Source of the DNA: Ruminococcus sp.
GTDB taxonomy: Bacteria; Bacillota; Clostridia; Oscillospirales; Acutalibacteraceae
NCBI GenBank assembly: GCA_017481885.1
Contig: JAFUOM010000010.1
Location: 1-40,976 of the forward strand
Reading direction: 5' to 3'
DNA: 40,976 bases
Positions within the stretch are counted from its first letter, which is position 1, and each line of letters starts with the position of its first letter. The notes beneath the pieces are model-generated. The model searched no databases. It was not told the DNA's origin and worked only from the letters and a program-made list of their open reading frames with translations. Made by a program: the position numbers and the translations under genes. Below are positions 9,183 through 17,567 of the stretch, one piece after another.

Positions 9183-9204
9183 AAGCCCTCAATTACGAGG
9201 GCTT
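9183..9204 (-). terminator. Terminator downstream of the DUF4340 gene region
   Basis: AAGCCCTC pairs with GAGGGCTT around a 6-base loop; on the minus strand it is followed by ATATTTTTTTA. It lies about 345 bp past the DUF4340 stop, with A-family sequence and a coding remnant between. Confidence 0.75.
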
Positions 9205-9212
9205 AAAAGATA

Positions 9213-9341
9213 TCATTGATTTTGTGCTGTAACCGATGTGTCAATTACGCCAAGGCGGTCAACAAAGGTGTTTGCTTCAACGTATTTTAACGTTGTGTCA
9301 AGGTGATACTGGGCAATCCCAAGATAAAACCAAGAAGTATA
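9213..9341 (-). pseudogene. Possible remnant of a protein C-terminus
   Basis: A 42-codon open stretch on the minus strand with no start codon reads as protein-like sequence (WFYLGIAQYHLDTTLKYVEA, then NTFVDRLGVIDTSVTAQNQ and stop). It has normal codon use and ends just before an intrinsic terminator. It may be the tail of a gene truncated when A-family repeats accumulated here. I do not recognise the family, and chance is possible. Confidence 0.3.
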
Positions 9342-9369
9342 TTATTTCCTTGATTTATTAACAACAGTT

Positions 9370-9413
9370 TTCGGTCACATTGAGATTTGAAAGGCTCGAG
9401 TGCTCGGTGCTTA
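9370..9413 (-). repeat. Truncated A3-type element
   Basis: Matches the first third of copy A3 (TTAAGC, CCGAG, CCTTTCAAATCT, ATGTGACCGA) and abuts copy A4. Confidence 0.65.
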
Positions 9414-9546
9414 ATATCACGCCTCGTTGTGCTACGCAGTCCCTCAAAAGTCCACACACTCTCTCGCCCTGTCTTGTTTATATTCATAAACCGCAACAGG
9501 TCGGGTTCGTGTTCGACTTATCGAGGGCTTCGCACCTCGGCGCTTA
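9414..9546 (-). repeat. A-family nested-hairpin element, copy A4
   Basis: Read on the minus strand it starts TAAGCGCCGAGG, two bases after the DUF4340 stop codon, and ends AACGAGGCGTGATA. The outer arm GACTTTTGAGG is kept. The interior differs from A1/A7 but folds: CCTGT pairs with ACAGG and GTTTAT with ATAAAC around a 4-base loop (9476-9491). Confidence 0.8.
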
Positions 9547-9548
9547 GA

Positions 9549-11231
9549 TTAGAAACTACCTACAGTTTTGCCCATAATGAGGTCTTGTACACACTGTGAG
9601 AACTTTGTGCAGTAGCTCTTGTACACAAGGCTCTGGGTGTTGCCGTTGAGCTCGGCGATGTACTTTGTGTTGCCTGTCGGGTAGATGTTAATTGTGTCTG
9701 TTGCTCTGCCTGTTGAGTAGGAAAGTCTGATTGTAAGCACCGGTGTGCCTGAACCATTTTCAGTAGCTTTGCCTGCGTTTTGCATTGCACAGATGTTCTG
9801 GTAGAACACGTAGAAGTTGTCAGAGTCAAGCTTTTTGCCGTTGTAAGTAGCGGTTGTTGAGTTAACCTGCTCCTGTGTGCCGTCGGTTGTGTCTACGCTT
9901 TCGGTTGTGGTTGTTACATCAATAACGTAGGTTCCGCTTTCGTCTGTTACTTCAATCTGTGACAAAGAGTCAAAGTTAGGGTCGATAACCATATCAGGAA
10001 CAAGCTTGTCAACGTTTGTGTAAATCCACATAACTGACTGTGTGCCGATTGTGTAAATGATGTTTGAGTCAGCGATGATGTAAACCATATCGTCCTTTGG
10101 CTTTGAAACCCTGAGATTCACGGTTGTGTCAGGGTAAACAGCTGAAAGCTGAGCGTATGGAGTAGCAAGGCCGTACTGTGAAAGCTGAGCAGAGCTCGGG
10201 TTAACACAGACTACCTCTTTGCCTGAAAGACCGCGGATACCGCCTGTGATGTTTGCAGCTTCTGTTTCGCTTATAAACATCTTCTTTGGAGCAATCATTT
10301 TGTAGGTTGTGTCGATTGCCACATCTTCGTTTGGTCTAAGCTCAATTGTTGTGCCGTAAGCTTCGCCCTTTAAAGTGAGTGACTCAAATTCAGCGTTGTC
10401 AGTTGTTGTAGCTGCGTCGTTGATTGCGATTGTCACAAGGTCGAGTACAGAGAACAGCAAGCCGTCTACTGCGTCGTTTGGAACAATGTACACAACGTCG
10501 CTGTTACCAAACTGAATGTATGTGCCCATCTGTGATGGAGCTTCGTTGCCGACAATTACGGTTGATGTTGTTTTGTCGGTGAAGGTTGTCTTTACAGTTG
10601 CTCTTGGGTTGTCAAAACCGAAGTCTGCTGACTTGTCGCCTACAGGGTCAGCAACTGAGTCAAAGTTAATTCTTGCTACATCGTTTGCGATTGTGTCAGG
10701 ACCACCTGCCTGGAGCTCGATGTCCTCAAAGCCAACAAGTGTGTAAATTGTTGCGTCGGTTTCTTCTTTCCCTGTTTCTTCGTTAACGGTAACAGGAGTT
10801 TCAGCGAGAACCGTAAAAGTACCTGAGGTGTTTTCGACATCGATTTTTGCAATGTCAGACGGTGTGTACTCGATAAGTGTGCCGTAGCTGTTGTTGTCGA
10901 GCTTGCCCTTATCGTTTAAAACAACGTTTGCCTGATGCTCACCCTTTTCGTCAACTGTCAATGTGATTGGTGTGCCAGGGTCGATTTCGCTTTTTTCGTC
11001 TTTTTGTGGGAGTGTAACAAGTAAAACGATGATTGCCGCAATAAGCACAATTGCTACACCTGCAATGATGAACCATTTTGCGTTTTTAGAGAGCTTTTTG
11101 CCCTTTTTGCTGTCGTCTTTCTTGTTTAATTCAACAGAGGTTTCACGCTCTAAAAAAGAGTTTAACGCATCGTTTTGAGTGTCAGTGTTTTCTACTGCGT
11201 CTTTGTTTAAGTTGTCTTTGTTTTCAGCCAT
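9549..11231 (-). CDS. DUF4340 domain protein of a Gld-like ABC export system
   Basis: 560 residues from the ATG at 11231; a GTG 24 bp upstream is in frame but lies behind the RBS (GGAGG). The N-terminus is cytoplasmic, Lys/Asp-rich and disordered. One membrane helix follows (WFIIAGVAIVLIAAIIVLLV), then a large extracytoplasmic region with repeated beta-rich DUF4340-type units (for example YTLVGFEDIELQAGGPDTIA and ANITGGIRGLSGKEVVCVNP). Its start codon overlaps the stop of the preceding gene (TAATG), so the two are translationally coupled. Proteins of this type accompany GldG/GldF-like ABC genes; what they bind is unknown. An A-family element begins two bases after the stop. Confidence 0.8.
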   Translation of the reverse strand: MAENKDNLNKDAVENTDTQNDALNSFLERETSVELNKKDDSKKGKKLSKNAKWFIIAGVAIVLIAAIIVLLVTLPQKDEKSEIDPGTPITLTVDEKGEHQANVVLNDKGKLDNNSYGTLIEYTPSDIAKIDVENTSGTFTVLAETPVTVNEETGKEETDATIYTLVGFEDIELQAGGPDTIANDVARINFDSVADPVGDKSADFGFDNPRATVKTTFTDKTTSTVIVGNEAPSQMGTYIQFGNSDVVYIVPNDAVDGLLFSVLDLVTIAINDAATTTDNAEFESLTLKGEAYGTTIELRPNEDVAIDTTYKMIAPKKMFISETEAANITGGIRGLSGKEVVCVNPSSAQLSQYGLATPYAQLSAVYPDTTVNLRVSKPKDDMVYIIADSNIIYTIGTQSVMWIYTNVDKLVPDMVIDPNFDSLSQIEVTDESGTYVIDVTTTTESVDTTDGTQEQVNSTTATYNGKKLDSDNFYVFYQNICAMQNAGKATENGSGTPVLTIRLSYSTGRATDTINIYPTGNTKYIAELNGNTQSLVYKSYCTKFSQCVQDLIMGKTVGSF

Positions 11232-12787
11232 TATCTGTGCCTCCTGCGTAACCACTTAACAATACCTACAGTAACCACTGCAAGTGGTACAAGGTATCTG
11301 AAAATAATTGCGAGAATTGTTGATGTGAATGTTGATGTGATGCCAAGCTCAGCAGAGTCGAGTGTCTTGCCCTCAACAGTGATTGATGCGTCCTCACGGT
11401 CTGCGATTGTGTTGAACAGGTTGAGGATGTATGCTGAGTTGTTGAAGCTTGTTGTGCTCAGTGCACTCTGGGAGAAGGCTGCGTATGAGCCGAATACAAC
11501 AACGTTTGAGCTCTTTGTTTCGTCTTCGTTACCTGCTGTTGAAATAGCGGCACCAACGAGTTTTTGTGGCTCTTCTTCGTTGTAATCCCAGTTTTCGTCT
11601 GCATCAAGTGGCATCTTGACAGCTGCGTCTGATGAAGAAAGAAGTGATGATGCCTGAGTTGTGTCTAAGCTTACAGGCATACAGTACATTAAAACTACAG
11701 GGATTGACGTGTCTTTCAAACCAGAAGAGAACTCTGTTTCATCATAGTTGAAGATTGAAATAAGATTAGGATAGAGTGAGTTTGTCATATACTGGGTGTT
11801 TGTTTCGTAAATCCAGCTCTTGTCAATGCTCATACCCCATTCCTCTAAAAGGGTGTCGATGTTTGGCATTGGGTCTAAAACAGTGTCGTTTGGAACGTAA
11901 AGCAGGGTGCGACCGTAGTTGCCATCGTTGTAAAGCCAGTTTGAAAGTGTGTTGTAGCCGTCTTTGTCGAGGTCGTTTGTTGGAGCAAAGAGCACAACAA
12001 ACTGTGAGTCTTTGGAAATCTCGCCGTTTAAGAGGCTAACCTTTTCAACTTTGTAGGCATTGTTTGAAAGAAGTGTTGAGAAAGCGTCAACTTCAAGACC
12101 GCCAAGACCGTCGATAAATGTAACAGTAACCTTTTCCTCGGTTGTAACGTTTAAGATTGCTGTGAGCAACGCCTGCTCAAGCTTCTGGCCGTTAACGTAA
12201 TATTCGCCGTAAGTTGACAGATACTCCTGGTCATAGGTGAAAACATCATCAAAGGAAACTGCAATGTACTCGTCACCGTGAGCAACAAGCATCAGATACG
12301 CTGAGTTCTGCCAGTTTACGTCAGGATATTCAGCAGTGAAAGTAGGATTTGTAGCAAGGTTAATGTAATCAACATTAATGTGCTTTGACTGCTGTTCAAA
12401 AGCATTTAAAAGTTTGTTTACCTGAATGTAGTATTCGCCCTGAGCTTCCAGGGATTTTTCTTCCATTAGTACGTAAACATCTACGTCTTTTTCAAGCTTG
12501 TCTACAAAGTCAATTGATGGCTGTGTAAGCTCGTAAACATTGTTTGAAGTGAGGTCTGTGCTGAGTACCGGGAAACGGTTTGTCAGCATAGTTGCGATTA
12601 TGTTGAGTCCCACAACAACAGCTACAAACACAACTGTCAGCATTACTGCCACAGAGCCACGCTTTGCATTTCTGGACTTTAAGAAAGCGACGATTTTCGA
12701 AGGCTTTTTAGACTTCTTTTCAGCTTTAGCTTCAGGCTTGTTTTTGCTCTCAACAGGAGCAAAGTTTTCTAAATCTTTGTTATTCAT
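11231..12787 (-). CDS. GldG-like ABC transport auxiliary protein
   Basis: 518 residues. A basic N-terminal cytoplasmic segment is followed by a membrane helix (SVAVMLTVVFVAVVVGLNII), then a large extracytoplasmic GldG/ABC_transp_aux-type region starting TNRFPVLSTDLTSNNVYELT (the start typical of this family). A second helix near the C-terminus (STILAIIFRYLVPLAVVTVG) precedes a basic tail RRRHR. It is the third gene of the operon, 14 bp behind the permease gene, with GGAGGTG before its ATG. It probably forms the extracellular part of the exporter. The substrate is unknown. Confidence 0.82.
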   Translation of the reverse strand: MNNKDLENFAPVESKNKPEAKAEKKSKKPSKIVAFLKSRNAKRGSVAVMLTVVFVAVVVGLNIIATMLTNRFPVLSTDLTSNNVYELTQPSIDFVDKLEKDVDVYVLMEEKSLEAQGEYYIQVNKLLNAFEQQSKHINVDYINLATNPTFTAEYPDVNWQNSAYLMLVAHGDEYIAVSFDDVFTYDQEYLSTYGEYYVNGQKLEQALLTAILNVTTEEKVTVTFIDGLGGLEVDAFSTLLSNNAYKVEKVSLLNGEISKDSQFVVLFAPTNDLDKDGYNTLSNWLYNDGNYGRTLLYVPNDTVLDPMPNIDTLLEEWGMSIDKSWIYETNTQYMTNSLYPNLISIFNYDETEFSSGLKDTSIPVVLMYCMPVSLDTTQASSLLSSSDAAVKMPLDADENWDYNEEEPQKLVGAAISTAGNEDETKSSNVVVFGSYAAFSQSALSTTSFNNSAYILNLFNTIADREDASITVEGKTLDSAELGITSTFTSTILAIIFRYLVPLAVVTVGIVKWLRRRHR

Positions 12788-12801
12788 ACTCGCACACCTC
12801 C

Positions 12802-13506
12802 TTAGCTCCAGCGTTTTTTCTCAAACACTCTGATTGTCAGGAAAATGAAAATAGCAATAACGCTGAGGAAGAAAACAACGTTAGAGAGGTTGAGAATACC
12901 GTATGTGAAATTGTTGAAATTATGGTTGAATGACACAGTGCTCAGTATATTGATTAAAAACTGTGACTGTGTGATGCTTGCAAGTGAGTCAATCATATAA
13001 ACGAAAAGACCAACAGCAATACTGATAACAGCAGCGATTACCTGACTTTCGGTAAGAGCTGAAATGAAAATGTCAATGGCAATAAGTGCACCGCCAAGCA
13101 GTAACATACCAAGCAATGTGCACAAAATTACAGCCCAGTCAGGAGTTGTGAAGAAGCAAATAACAAGTGTGTACACAAGGAAAATTGCAACACAGCAAGA
13201 ATAAAGCACAAATGCACCCAAAAACTTGCCCATTACTACCTCGAACAGACTCACAGGAGCGGTGAGCAACGCCTGGTCGGTTTTCTGTCGCTTTTCCTCA
13301 GAGAACGATTTCATCGTAATAATTGGAATGAGGAAAAGGATAATCATAAACATACTTGCAAATACAGGTGTAAGCGAAGCCTGACCATAGTGCAGGCAGT
13401 AAAGGTAGAAGTACATACCTGAGAAGAAGTAGAAAACAGCGAGCACGATGTAACCGATAGCGCTGTTGAAATATGCGGAAAGTTCACGCTTTAAAATAGC
13501 CAGCAT
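12802..13506 (-). CDS. ABC-2 type permease (GldF-like)
   Basis: 234 residues with about six hydrophobic segments, beginning MLAILKRELSAYFNSAIGYI, a typical start of GldF/NosY-type ABC-2 permeases. A conserved cytoplasmic stretch after the second helix reads ITMKSFSEEKRQKTDQALLT. The start codon overlaps the ATPase stop codon (TAATG), which shows coupling. It forms the membrane channel for the neighbouring ATPase. Confidence 0.88.
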   Translation of the reverse strand: MLAILKRELSAYFNSAIGYIVLAVFYFFSGMYFYLYCLHYGQASLTPVFASMFMIILFLIPIITMKSFSEEKRQKTDQALLTAPVSLFEVVMGKFLGAFVLYSCCVAIFLVYTLVICFFTTPDWAVILCTLLGMLLLGGALIAIDIFISALTESQVIAAVISIAVGLFVYMIDSLASITQSQFLINILSTVSFNHNFNNFTYGILNLSNVVFFLSVIAIFIFLTIRVFEKKRWS

Positions 13507-14447
13507 TATTTGTTACCTCCTTTTGCTCTTTGGTTTTCTGATGTGAGCTTTAGGAAGCTCTCTTCAAGAGTAAGACCGCCGTTTTTCATTTCAAGAATTG
13601 TGCAGTCTGCGTTAACAAGGGCTTTGAACACGCCTTTTCTGATGTCTACTGTGTTGTCGTAGTCAACAGCGTAGCGTTTTGTTGATGTGCAGGTAACCTT
13701 CTTTACGCCGTAAACTTCGTTTAATGCGTTTGATACAGCAGACGCTGTACCATCTACTTCGAGTAAAAGCTGAGCCTTGCCTGAAAGAGCAGTTGAAAGC
13801 TCGTCTGTTTTAGCATCAGCAACGATTTTACCGTTTGAAATAACAACGATTCTGTCGCAGATTGCAGAAACTTCGGAAAGCACGTGTGATGAGAAAATAA
13901 CTGTGTGCTTTTTGCCAAGACCTCTGACAAGGTTTCTAAATTCAATAATCTGTTTTGGGTCAAGACCAACAGTTGGCTCGTCCAAGATAAGTACAGGTGG
14001 GTTGCCAAGGAGAGCCTGAGCAAAGCCGACACGCTGTTTGTAACCCTTTGACAGGTTTTTGATAAGACGGTCCTTTACTTCGAGAATTTTGACAATTGCC
14101 ATAACTTCTCTTAAGTGTTCTTCTTTTGGAAGCTTGACCTTCTTGATGTCGTACATAAACTCAAGGTAAGCCTTAACCGTCATATCAGGATACAGTGGTG
14201 GAATTTCAGGCAGATAGCCTATCTTCATTTTTGTCTCTTTAGGGTTTTCGAGAATTTCAGAACCGTCAACGGTAACTGTGCCTGATGATGAAGAAAGGTA
14301 GCCTGTGATGATGTTCATCGTGGTACTTTTGCCTGCACCGTTAGGACCTAAGAAGCCGAGCACTTCGCCGTCGTTGACAGTAAAACTGATGTTATCCACA
14401 GCTTTGATGTCGCCGTAGACCTTGGTCAGGTTTTTAACTTCAACCAT
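13506..14447 (-). CDS. ABC transporter ATP-binding protein (GldA-like)
   Basis: 313 residues. Walker A GPNGAGKST is at residues 34-42, the Q-loop region is near EIPPLYPDMTV, the signature LSKGYKQR near 137 and Walker B VLILDEPTVGLDP near 157; the switch histidine is in SSHVLSEV. The C-terminal about 80 residues form the accessory domain found in multidrug and Gld-type exporters. It is the first gene of the four-gene unit with AGGAGAAAC before the ATG. I see no fully convincing promoter upstream. Confidence 0.92.
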   Translation of the reverse strand: MVEVKNLTKVYGDIKAVDNISFTVNDGEVLGFLGPNGAGKSTTMNIITGYLSSSSGTVTVDGSEILENPKETKMKIGYLPEIPPLYPDMTVKAYLEFMYDIKKVKLPKEEHLREVMAIVKILEVKDRLIKNLSKGYKQRVGFAQALLGNPPVLILDEPTVGLDPKQIIEFRNLVRGLGKKHTVIFSSHVLSEVSAICDRIVVISNGKIVADAKTDELSTALSGKAQLLLEVDGTASAVSNALNEVYGVKKVTCTSTKRYAVDYDNTVDIRKGVFKALVNADCTILEMKNGGLTLEESFLKLTSENQRAKGGNK

Positions 14448-14640
14448 ATTTGTTTCTCCTTTTTAAAGTTTTACGCACAAAAATGTGCACATATCTACAT
14501 GCTAATAATACTACAAATCCGTGCAAGAATAAAGCATTTTACACGATTGTAAACAAATTTTCAGATGCTTGTCACATAACCGATGGTCAAAATGACAAAG
14601 GTGTAGCTCAAATTTTAATGATAACCTTGATGATAAATTT

Positions 14641-14691
14641 GTAGGGTACCATAACCTTGACGTACCGTTTGCGAAGCACCCACAAAATTAC
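14641..14691 (+). repeat. REP-type palindrome with tail
   Basis: GTAGGGTAC and GTACCG flank ATAACCTTGAC; then comes the tail TTGCGAAGCACCCACAAAAT. It is the only distinctive element I see in the gene-free stretch 14448-14851, which otherwise is AT-rich. Confidence 0.7.
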
Positions 14692-14851
14692 AAAAAATAT
14701 GCGTTTTCGGGTTAGTATTGGACTAATTAAGAACCCATACCATAAAAATTTAAAAATCTTTGCAGAAACTTGCATACTTTTATGCAATATTTAACGTTTT
14801 TTCGTGTTAAGTAGAAGGGCGTTTACCCTGAAATACGAAAGGCGTGATTTG

Positions 14852-15331
14852 ATGTATACAGACGGATTCTTAAAAATAAGCAGAAAAATACTCGACTGGC
14901 GGTGGTACACAAACTCTAATACTATGAGGTTGTTTTTACATTTGATGCTCAGAGCAAACTACACGGATGCTGAATTTGAAAACCACAAAATAAAACGAGG
15001 CCAGTTAGTTACAAGCAGAAAGACACTCGCTTATGAACTGAAAATGTCAGAGCAAGCAATACGCACAGCGTTAAAACACTTAAAATCAACACACGATATA
15101 ACCATCAAAACAACCTCAAAATACTCGATAATTACTATGCTTAACTACGAACAGTACCAGACACCAACCAACACTTTAACAAACGAGCAACAAACAAAGA
15201 ACAAACAACTAACCAGCAATCAACCACAATATAATAAAGATAAGAAATATAATAAAGCAATAAATAATGATGAATGGACTGGTAGTTTTACTTTGGAGGA
15301 TTTTGAAAACCACTCGTTGTTTAACGACTGA
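14852..15331 (+). CDS. Phage-type replication/helix-turn-helix protein
   Basis: 159 residues from the ATG at 14852 (RBS AAAGGCG, eight bases before); an in-frame ATG 48 bp upstream has no clear RBS. The start MYTDGFLKISRKILDWRWY and the winged-helix-like part RGQLVTSRKTLAYELKMSEQ...IRTALKHLKS, followed by TIKTTSKYSIITMLNYEQYQ, are typical of phage replisome-organiser/DnaD-like initiators. The C-terminal third is low-complexity (Thr, Asn, Gln, Lys) and AT-rich. No other phage gene is near, so it is an orphan, perhaps a prophage or plasmid leftover. Function as an initiator or adaptor is inferred. Confidence 0.7.
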   Translation: MYTDGFLKISRKILDWRWYTNSNTMRLFLHLMLRANYTDAEFENHKIKRGQLVTSRKTLAYELKMSEQAIRTALKHLKSTHDITIKTTSKYSIITMLNYEQYQTPTNTLTNEQQTKNKQLTSNQPQYNKDKKYNKAINNDEWTGSFTLEDFENHSLFND

Positions 15332-15367
15332 CGAGGATAAAACAGAAACGCTGATGTTTGTTTGCAA

Positions 15368-15396
15368 CAAAAAACCTCCCCTGAAAACAGAGGAGG
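15368..15396 (-). terminator. Terminator of the rnf operon
   Basis: On the minus strand CCTCC TCTG pairs with CAGG GGAGG and is followed by TTTTTTG, about 40 bp after the rnfB stop. Confidence 0.8.
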
Positions 15397-15412
15397 TATA
15401 AACGTTTATTAA

Positions 15413-15435
15413 AATACTTCGGTGCTCGGCGCTTA
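15413..15435 (-). repeat. Truncated A-family start, fused to the rnfB stop codon
   Basis: Read on the minus strand TAAGCGCCGAGCACCGAAG matches the first bases of copies A7 and A8. Its TAA is the rnfB stop codon. The rest of the element is missing and an intrinsic terminator follows. Confidence 0.7.
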
Positions 15436-16227
15436 AATTGTAATGCACTTGCTAGGGCAGTTCTCAACGCAAACACCACAGCCTGTGCATTTTTCAGGGT
15501 CGATGGTTGCACAGAAGTTGTTTACTGTGATAGCACCTGCTTCACAGACTTTCATACACTTCATACAGCCGATGCACGCAGCCTTGCAGGCTTTCTTTGC
15601 TTGGGCTCCCTTGTCGTGGTTACTGCAACGCACCACTGCCTGTTCTTTGACAGGAGCTACAGTAATAAGCTTTCTAGGACAAGCTTGCTCACACAATCCG
15701 CAACCGCCACATTTGTCAATATCAACAACAGCAACGCCGTTGCACACTGTGATAGCATTGCTCAGACAAGCACTCACACAGTCGCCAAAACCAAGACAGC
15801 CGTAAGAACAAGCGGAAATATCGCCGTAGCGTGAGGCAGACAAACAGCTCTTAACACCTTGGAAATCTGCTTTATATGATGTGTTGTCGCAGTTGCCCAT
15901 ACAGTGAACATGAGCGACTTTTTTGACAGCTTCACCAGCTGAAACGCCTAAAAGCTCTTCAACAGCGTGGGTGCAATCTTCACCGCCAACAGGACAAGCA
16001 CCCGGTTTTGCCTGACCTTTTGATAAAGCAGATGCGTAGCCTGCACAGCCTGAATATCCACAGGCACCGCAGTTTGCACCAGGCAGAAGTTCAAGCACCG
16101 CCTCAGCTTTTTCGTCCTTTGGCACAGCCATAACAATTGATGCAATCGCAAGGATAAGACCAATCAGCAAGCCAATGCCTGCTACAACCAAAACTGCAAT
16201 AAGTACAGCAAATAATGTTTGATTCAT
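15433..16227 (-). CDS. rnfB: Rnf complex subunit B (electron-transfer iron-sulfur protein)
   Basis: 264 residues from the ATG at 16227, chosen because GGAGGT lies just before it. One N-terminal membrane helix is followed by the Fe-S domain with Cys53, 56, 61 and 78 (CGACGYSGC). Then come several 4Fe-4S ferredoxin motifs (CSYGCLGFGDC, CGGCGLCEQACP, CIGCMKCMKVC, CTGCGVCVENCP). It is the subunit that receives electrons from ferredoxin and passes them into the membrane complex. It is the last gene of rnfCDGEAB, the order usual in Clostridia. Confidence 0.95.
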   Translation of the reverse strand: MNQTLFAVLIAVLVVAGIGLLIGLILAIASIVMAVPKDEKAEAVLELLPGANCGACGYSGCAGYASALSKGQAKPGACPVGGEDCTHAVEELLGVSAGEAVKKVAHVHCMGNCDNTSYKADFQGVKSCLSASRYGDISACSYGCLGFGDCVSACLSNAITVCNGVAVVDIDKCGGCGLCEQACPRKLITVAPVKEQAVVRCSNHDKGAQAKKACKAACIGCMKCMKVCEAGAITVNNFCATIDPEKCTGCGVCVENCPSKCITI

Positions 16228-16240
16228 TTCATTTACCTCC

Positions 16241-16864
16241 TTATGCAAGCGGGATAAGCTTATCAACAAAGCCTGAGAAGCCTAAGAAGCTGAGTGCTAC
16301 TAAAGATGCCGAAATCAGCGTAATAGGGAGTCCCTGTAAGCTCTTAGGAATGTCAGCAGACTCAAGACGTGAACGTACGCCCGCAAACATTACCATAGCA
16401 ACCAAAAAGCCGATGCCTGCACCAAGAGCGTTAATAAGAGCGTGACCGTAAGTGTAGGTGTAAAGAGCAGTTGTCTCAACCTTCTGGAGCACGAGCATTG
16501 TAACGCCTAAGATAGCACAGTTTGTTGTGATAAGCGGAAGATAAACACCAAGTGACTGGTAAAGGGATGGAATGTACTTTTTGAGCACGATTTCAACCAG
16601 CTGTACAAGACCTGCGATGATTAAAATGAACACAATTGTCTGCAGGTATGAAAGGTCGTTTGGTACTAATAAATACTGATAGATAGGGAAGGTAACGGCT
16701 GTTGCGAGCACCATAACAAAGGTTACGGCAACGCTCATACCAACCGCTGTGTTAAGCTTTTTGGAAACGCCTAAGAACGGACAGATACCAAGGAATTTGC
16801 ACAGCACGTAGTTTTCAGTGAGGATAGCCGCCAAAAATACGGAAACAAGCGATTTAATTAACAT
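16241..16864 (-). CDS. rnfA: Rnf complex subunit A (membrane protein)
   Basis: 207 residues with six hydrophobic segments. The N-terminal ENYVLCKFLGICPFLGVS and the mid-protein TTNCAILGVTM contain the conserved Cys residues that ligate the intramembrane Fe-S centre shared with RnfE. Its 5' end overlaps rnfE by 11 bp. It is part of the Na+/H+-pumping ferredoxin:NAD+ oxidoreductase. Confidence 0.95.
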   Translation of the reverse strand: MLIKSLVSVFLAAILTENYVLCKFLGICPFLGVSKKLNTAVGMSVAVTFVMVLATAVTFPIYQYLLVPNDLSYLQTIVFILIIAGLVQLVEIVLKKYIPSLYQSLGVYLPLITTNCAILGVTMLVLQKVETTALYTYTYGHALINALGAGIGFLVAMVMFAGVRSRLESADIPKSLQGLPITLISASLVALSFLGFSGFVDKLIPLA

Positions 16865-17567
16865 TATCGGCTACCTCCTTGCTGTTTGAATTGTTCTCTT
16901 TGTTTGCACATTCAAAGCTCTTGCAGGTACTGCTCATCGGACAGCCCTGACAAGGAGAAGTGACAACTTTTTTGCCTGCCTTTGTGTTAAGCTTGTTGGC
17001 GATAGCGATGAGTATACCGAATACAAAGAAACCGCCAGGAGGCAAAATGAAGATGAGAATCTGTACAGGAAGAAGCTGTATGCCAAAGATTGAACCAGCA
17101 CCGAACAGCTCACGGATGATACCCATACAAAGCAGTGCCGCAGTAAAACCGACGCCCATTCCAAGACCGTCCAAAATTGACGGCAATACAGGGTTTTTGC
17201 TTGCGTACATTTCGGCACGACCGAGAATGATACAGTTAACAACAATCAGCGGTAAGAAAATACCAAGCGAGTTGTTGATTGCAGGGGCAAACGCTTTGAC
17301 AAACATCTGAACGATTGTTACAAAGCCTGCGATGATTGTGATATACGCAGGGATTCTAACTTTGTCAGGAATAACTTTTCGAAGCATCGAGATAACGGCG
17401 TTTGAGCAGATGAGAACCGCAGTAGCGGCAACACCCATACCGATAGCGTTTGATGCTGAGGTTGTGACAGCCAGTGTAGGGCAGGTGCCGAGCACTAAGC
17501 ACAGTACAGGGTTTTCTTTAATGATACCCTTTGTAAATTCCTGCATTAAGGTTTTTTTCTCAGCCAT
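16854..17567 (-). CDS. rnfE: Rnf complex subunit E (membrane protein)
   Basis: 237 residues from the ATG at 17567, which has GGAGGTGAGC before it; the longer open frame has no RBS. Six hydrophobic segments and the paired motifs NPVLCLVLGTCPTLAV and VVNCIILGRAE mirror RnfA, with which it forms the intramembrane core. The C-terminal extension carries extra Cys (CQGCPMSSTCKSFEC), a small cytoplasmic Cys cluster worth noting. The start overlaps the rnfG stop by 8 bp. Confidence 0.95.
   Translation of the reverse strand: MAEKKTLMQEFTKGIIKENPVLCLVLGTCPTLAVTTSASNAIGMGVAATAVLICSNAVISMLRKVIPDKVRIPAYITIIAGFVTIVQMFVKAFAPAINNSLGIFLPLIVVNCIILGRAEMYASKNPVLPSILDGLGMGVGFTAALLCMGIIRELFGAGSIFGIQLLPVQILIFILPPGGFFVFGILIAIANKLNTKAGKKVVTSPCQGCPMSSTCKSFECANKENNSNSKEVADNVN

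Noticed and set aside
9287-9496. 69-codon minus-strand frame
   Set aside because: It runs across A-family repeats with no RBS; another frame in the same place looks more protein-like.
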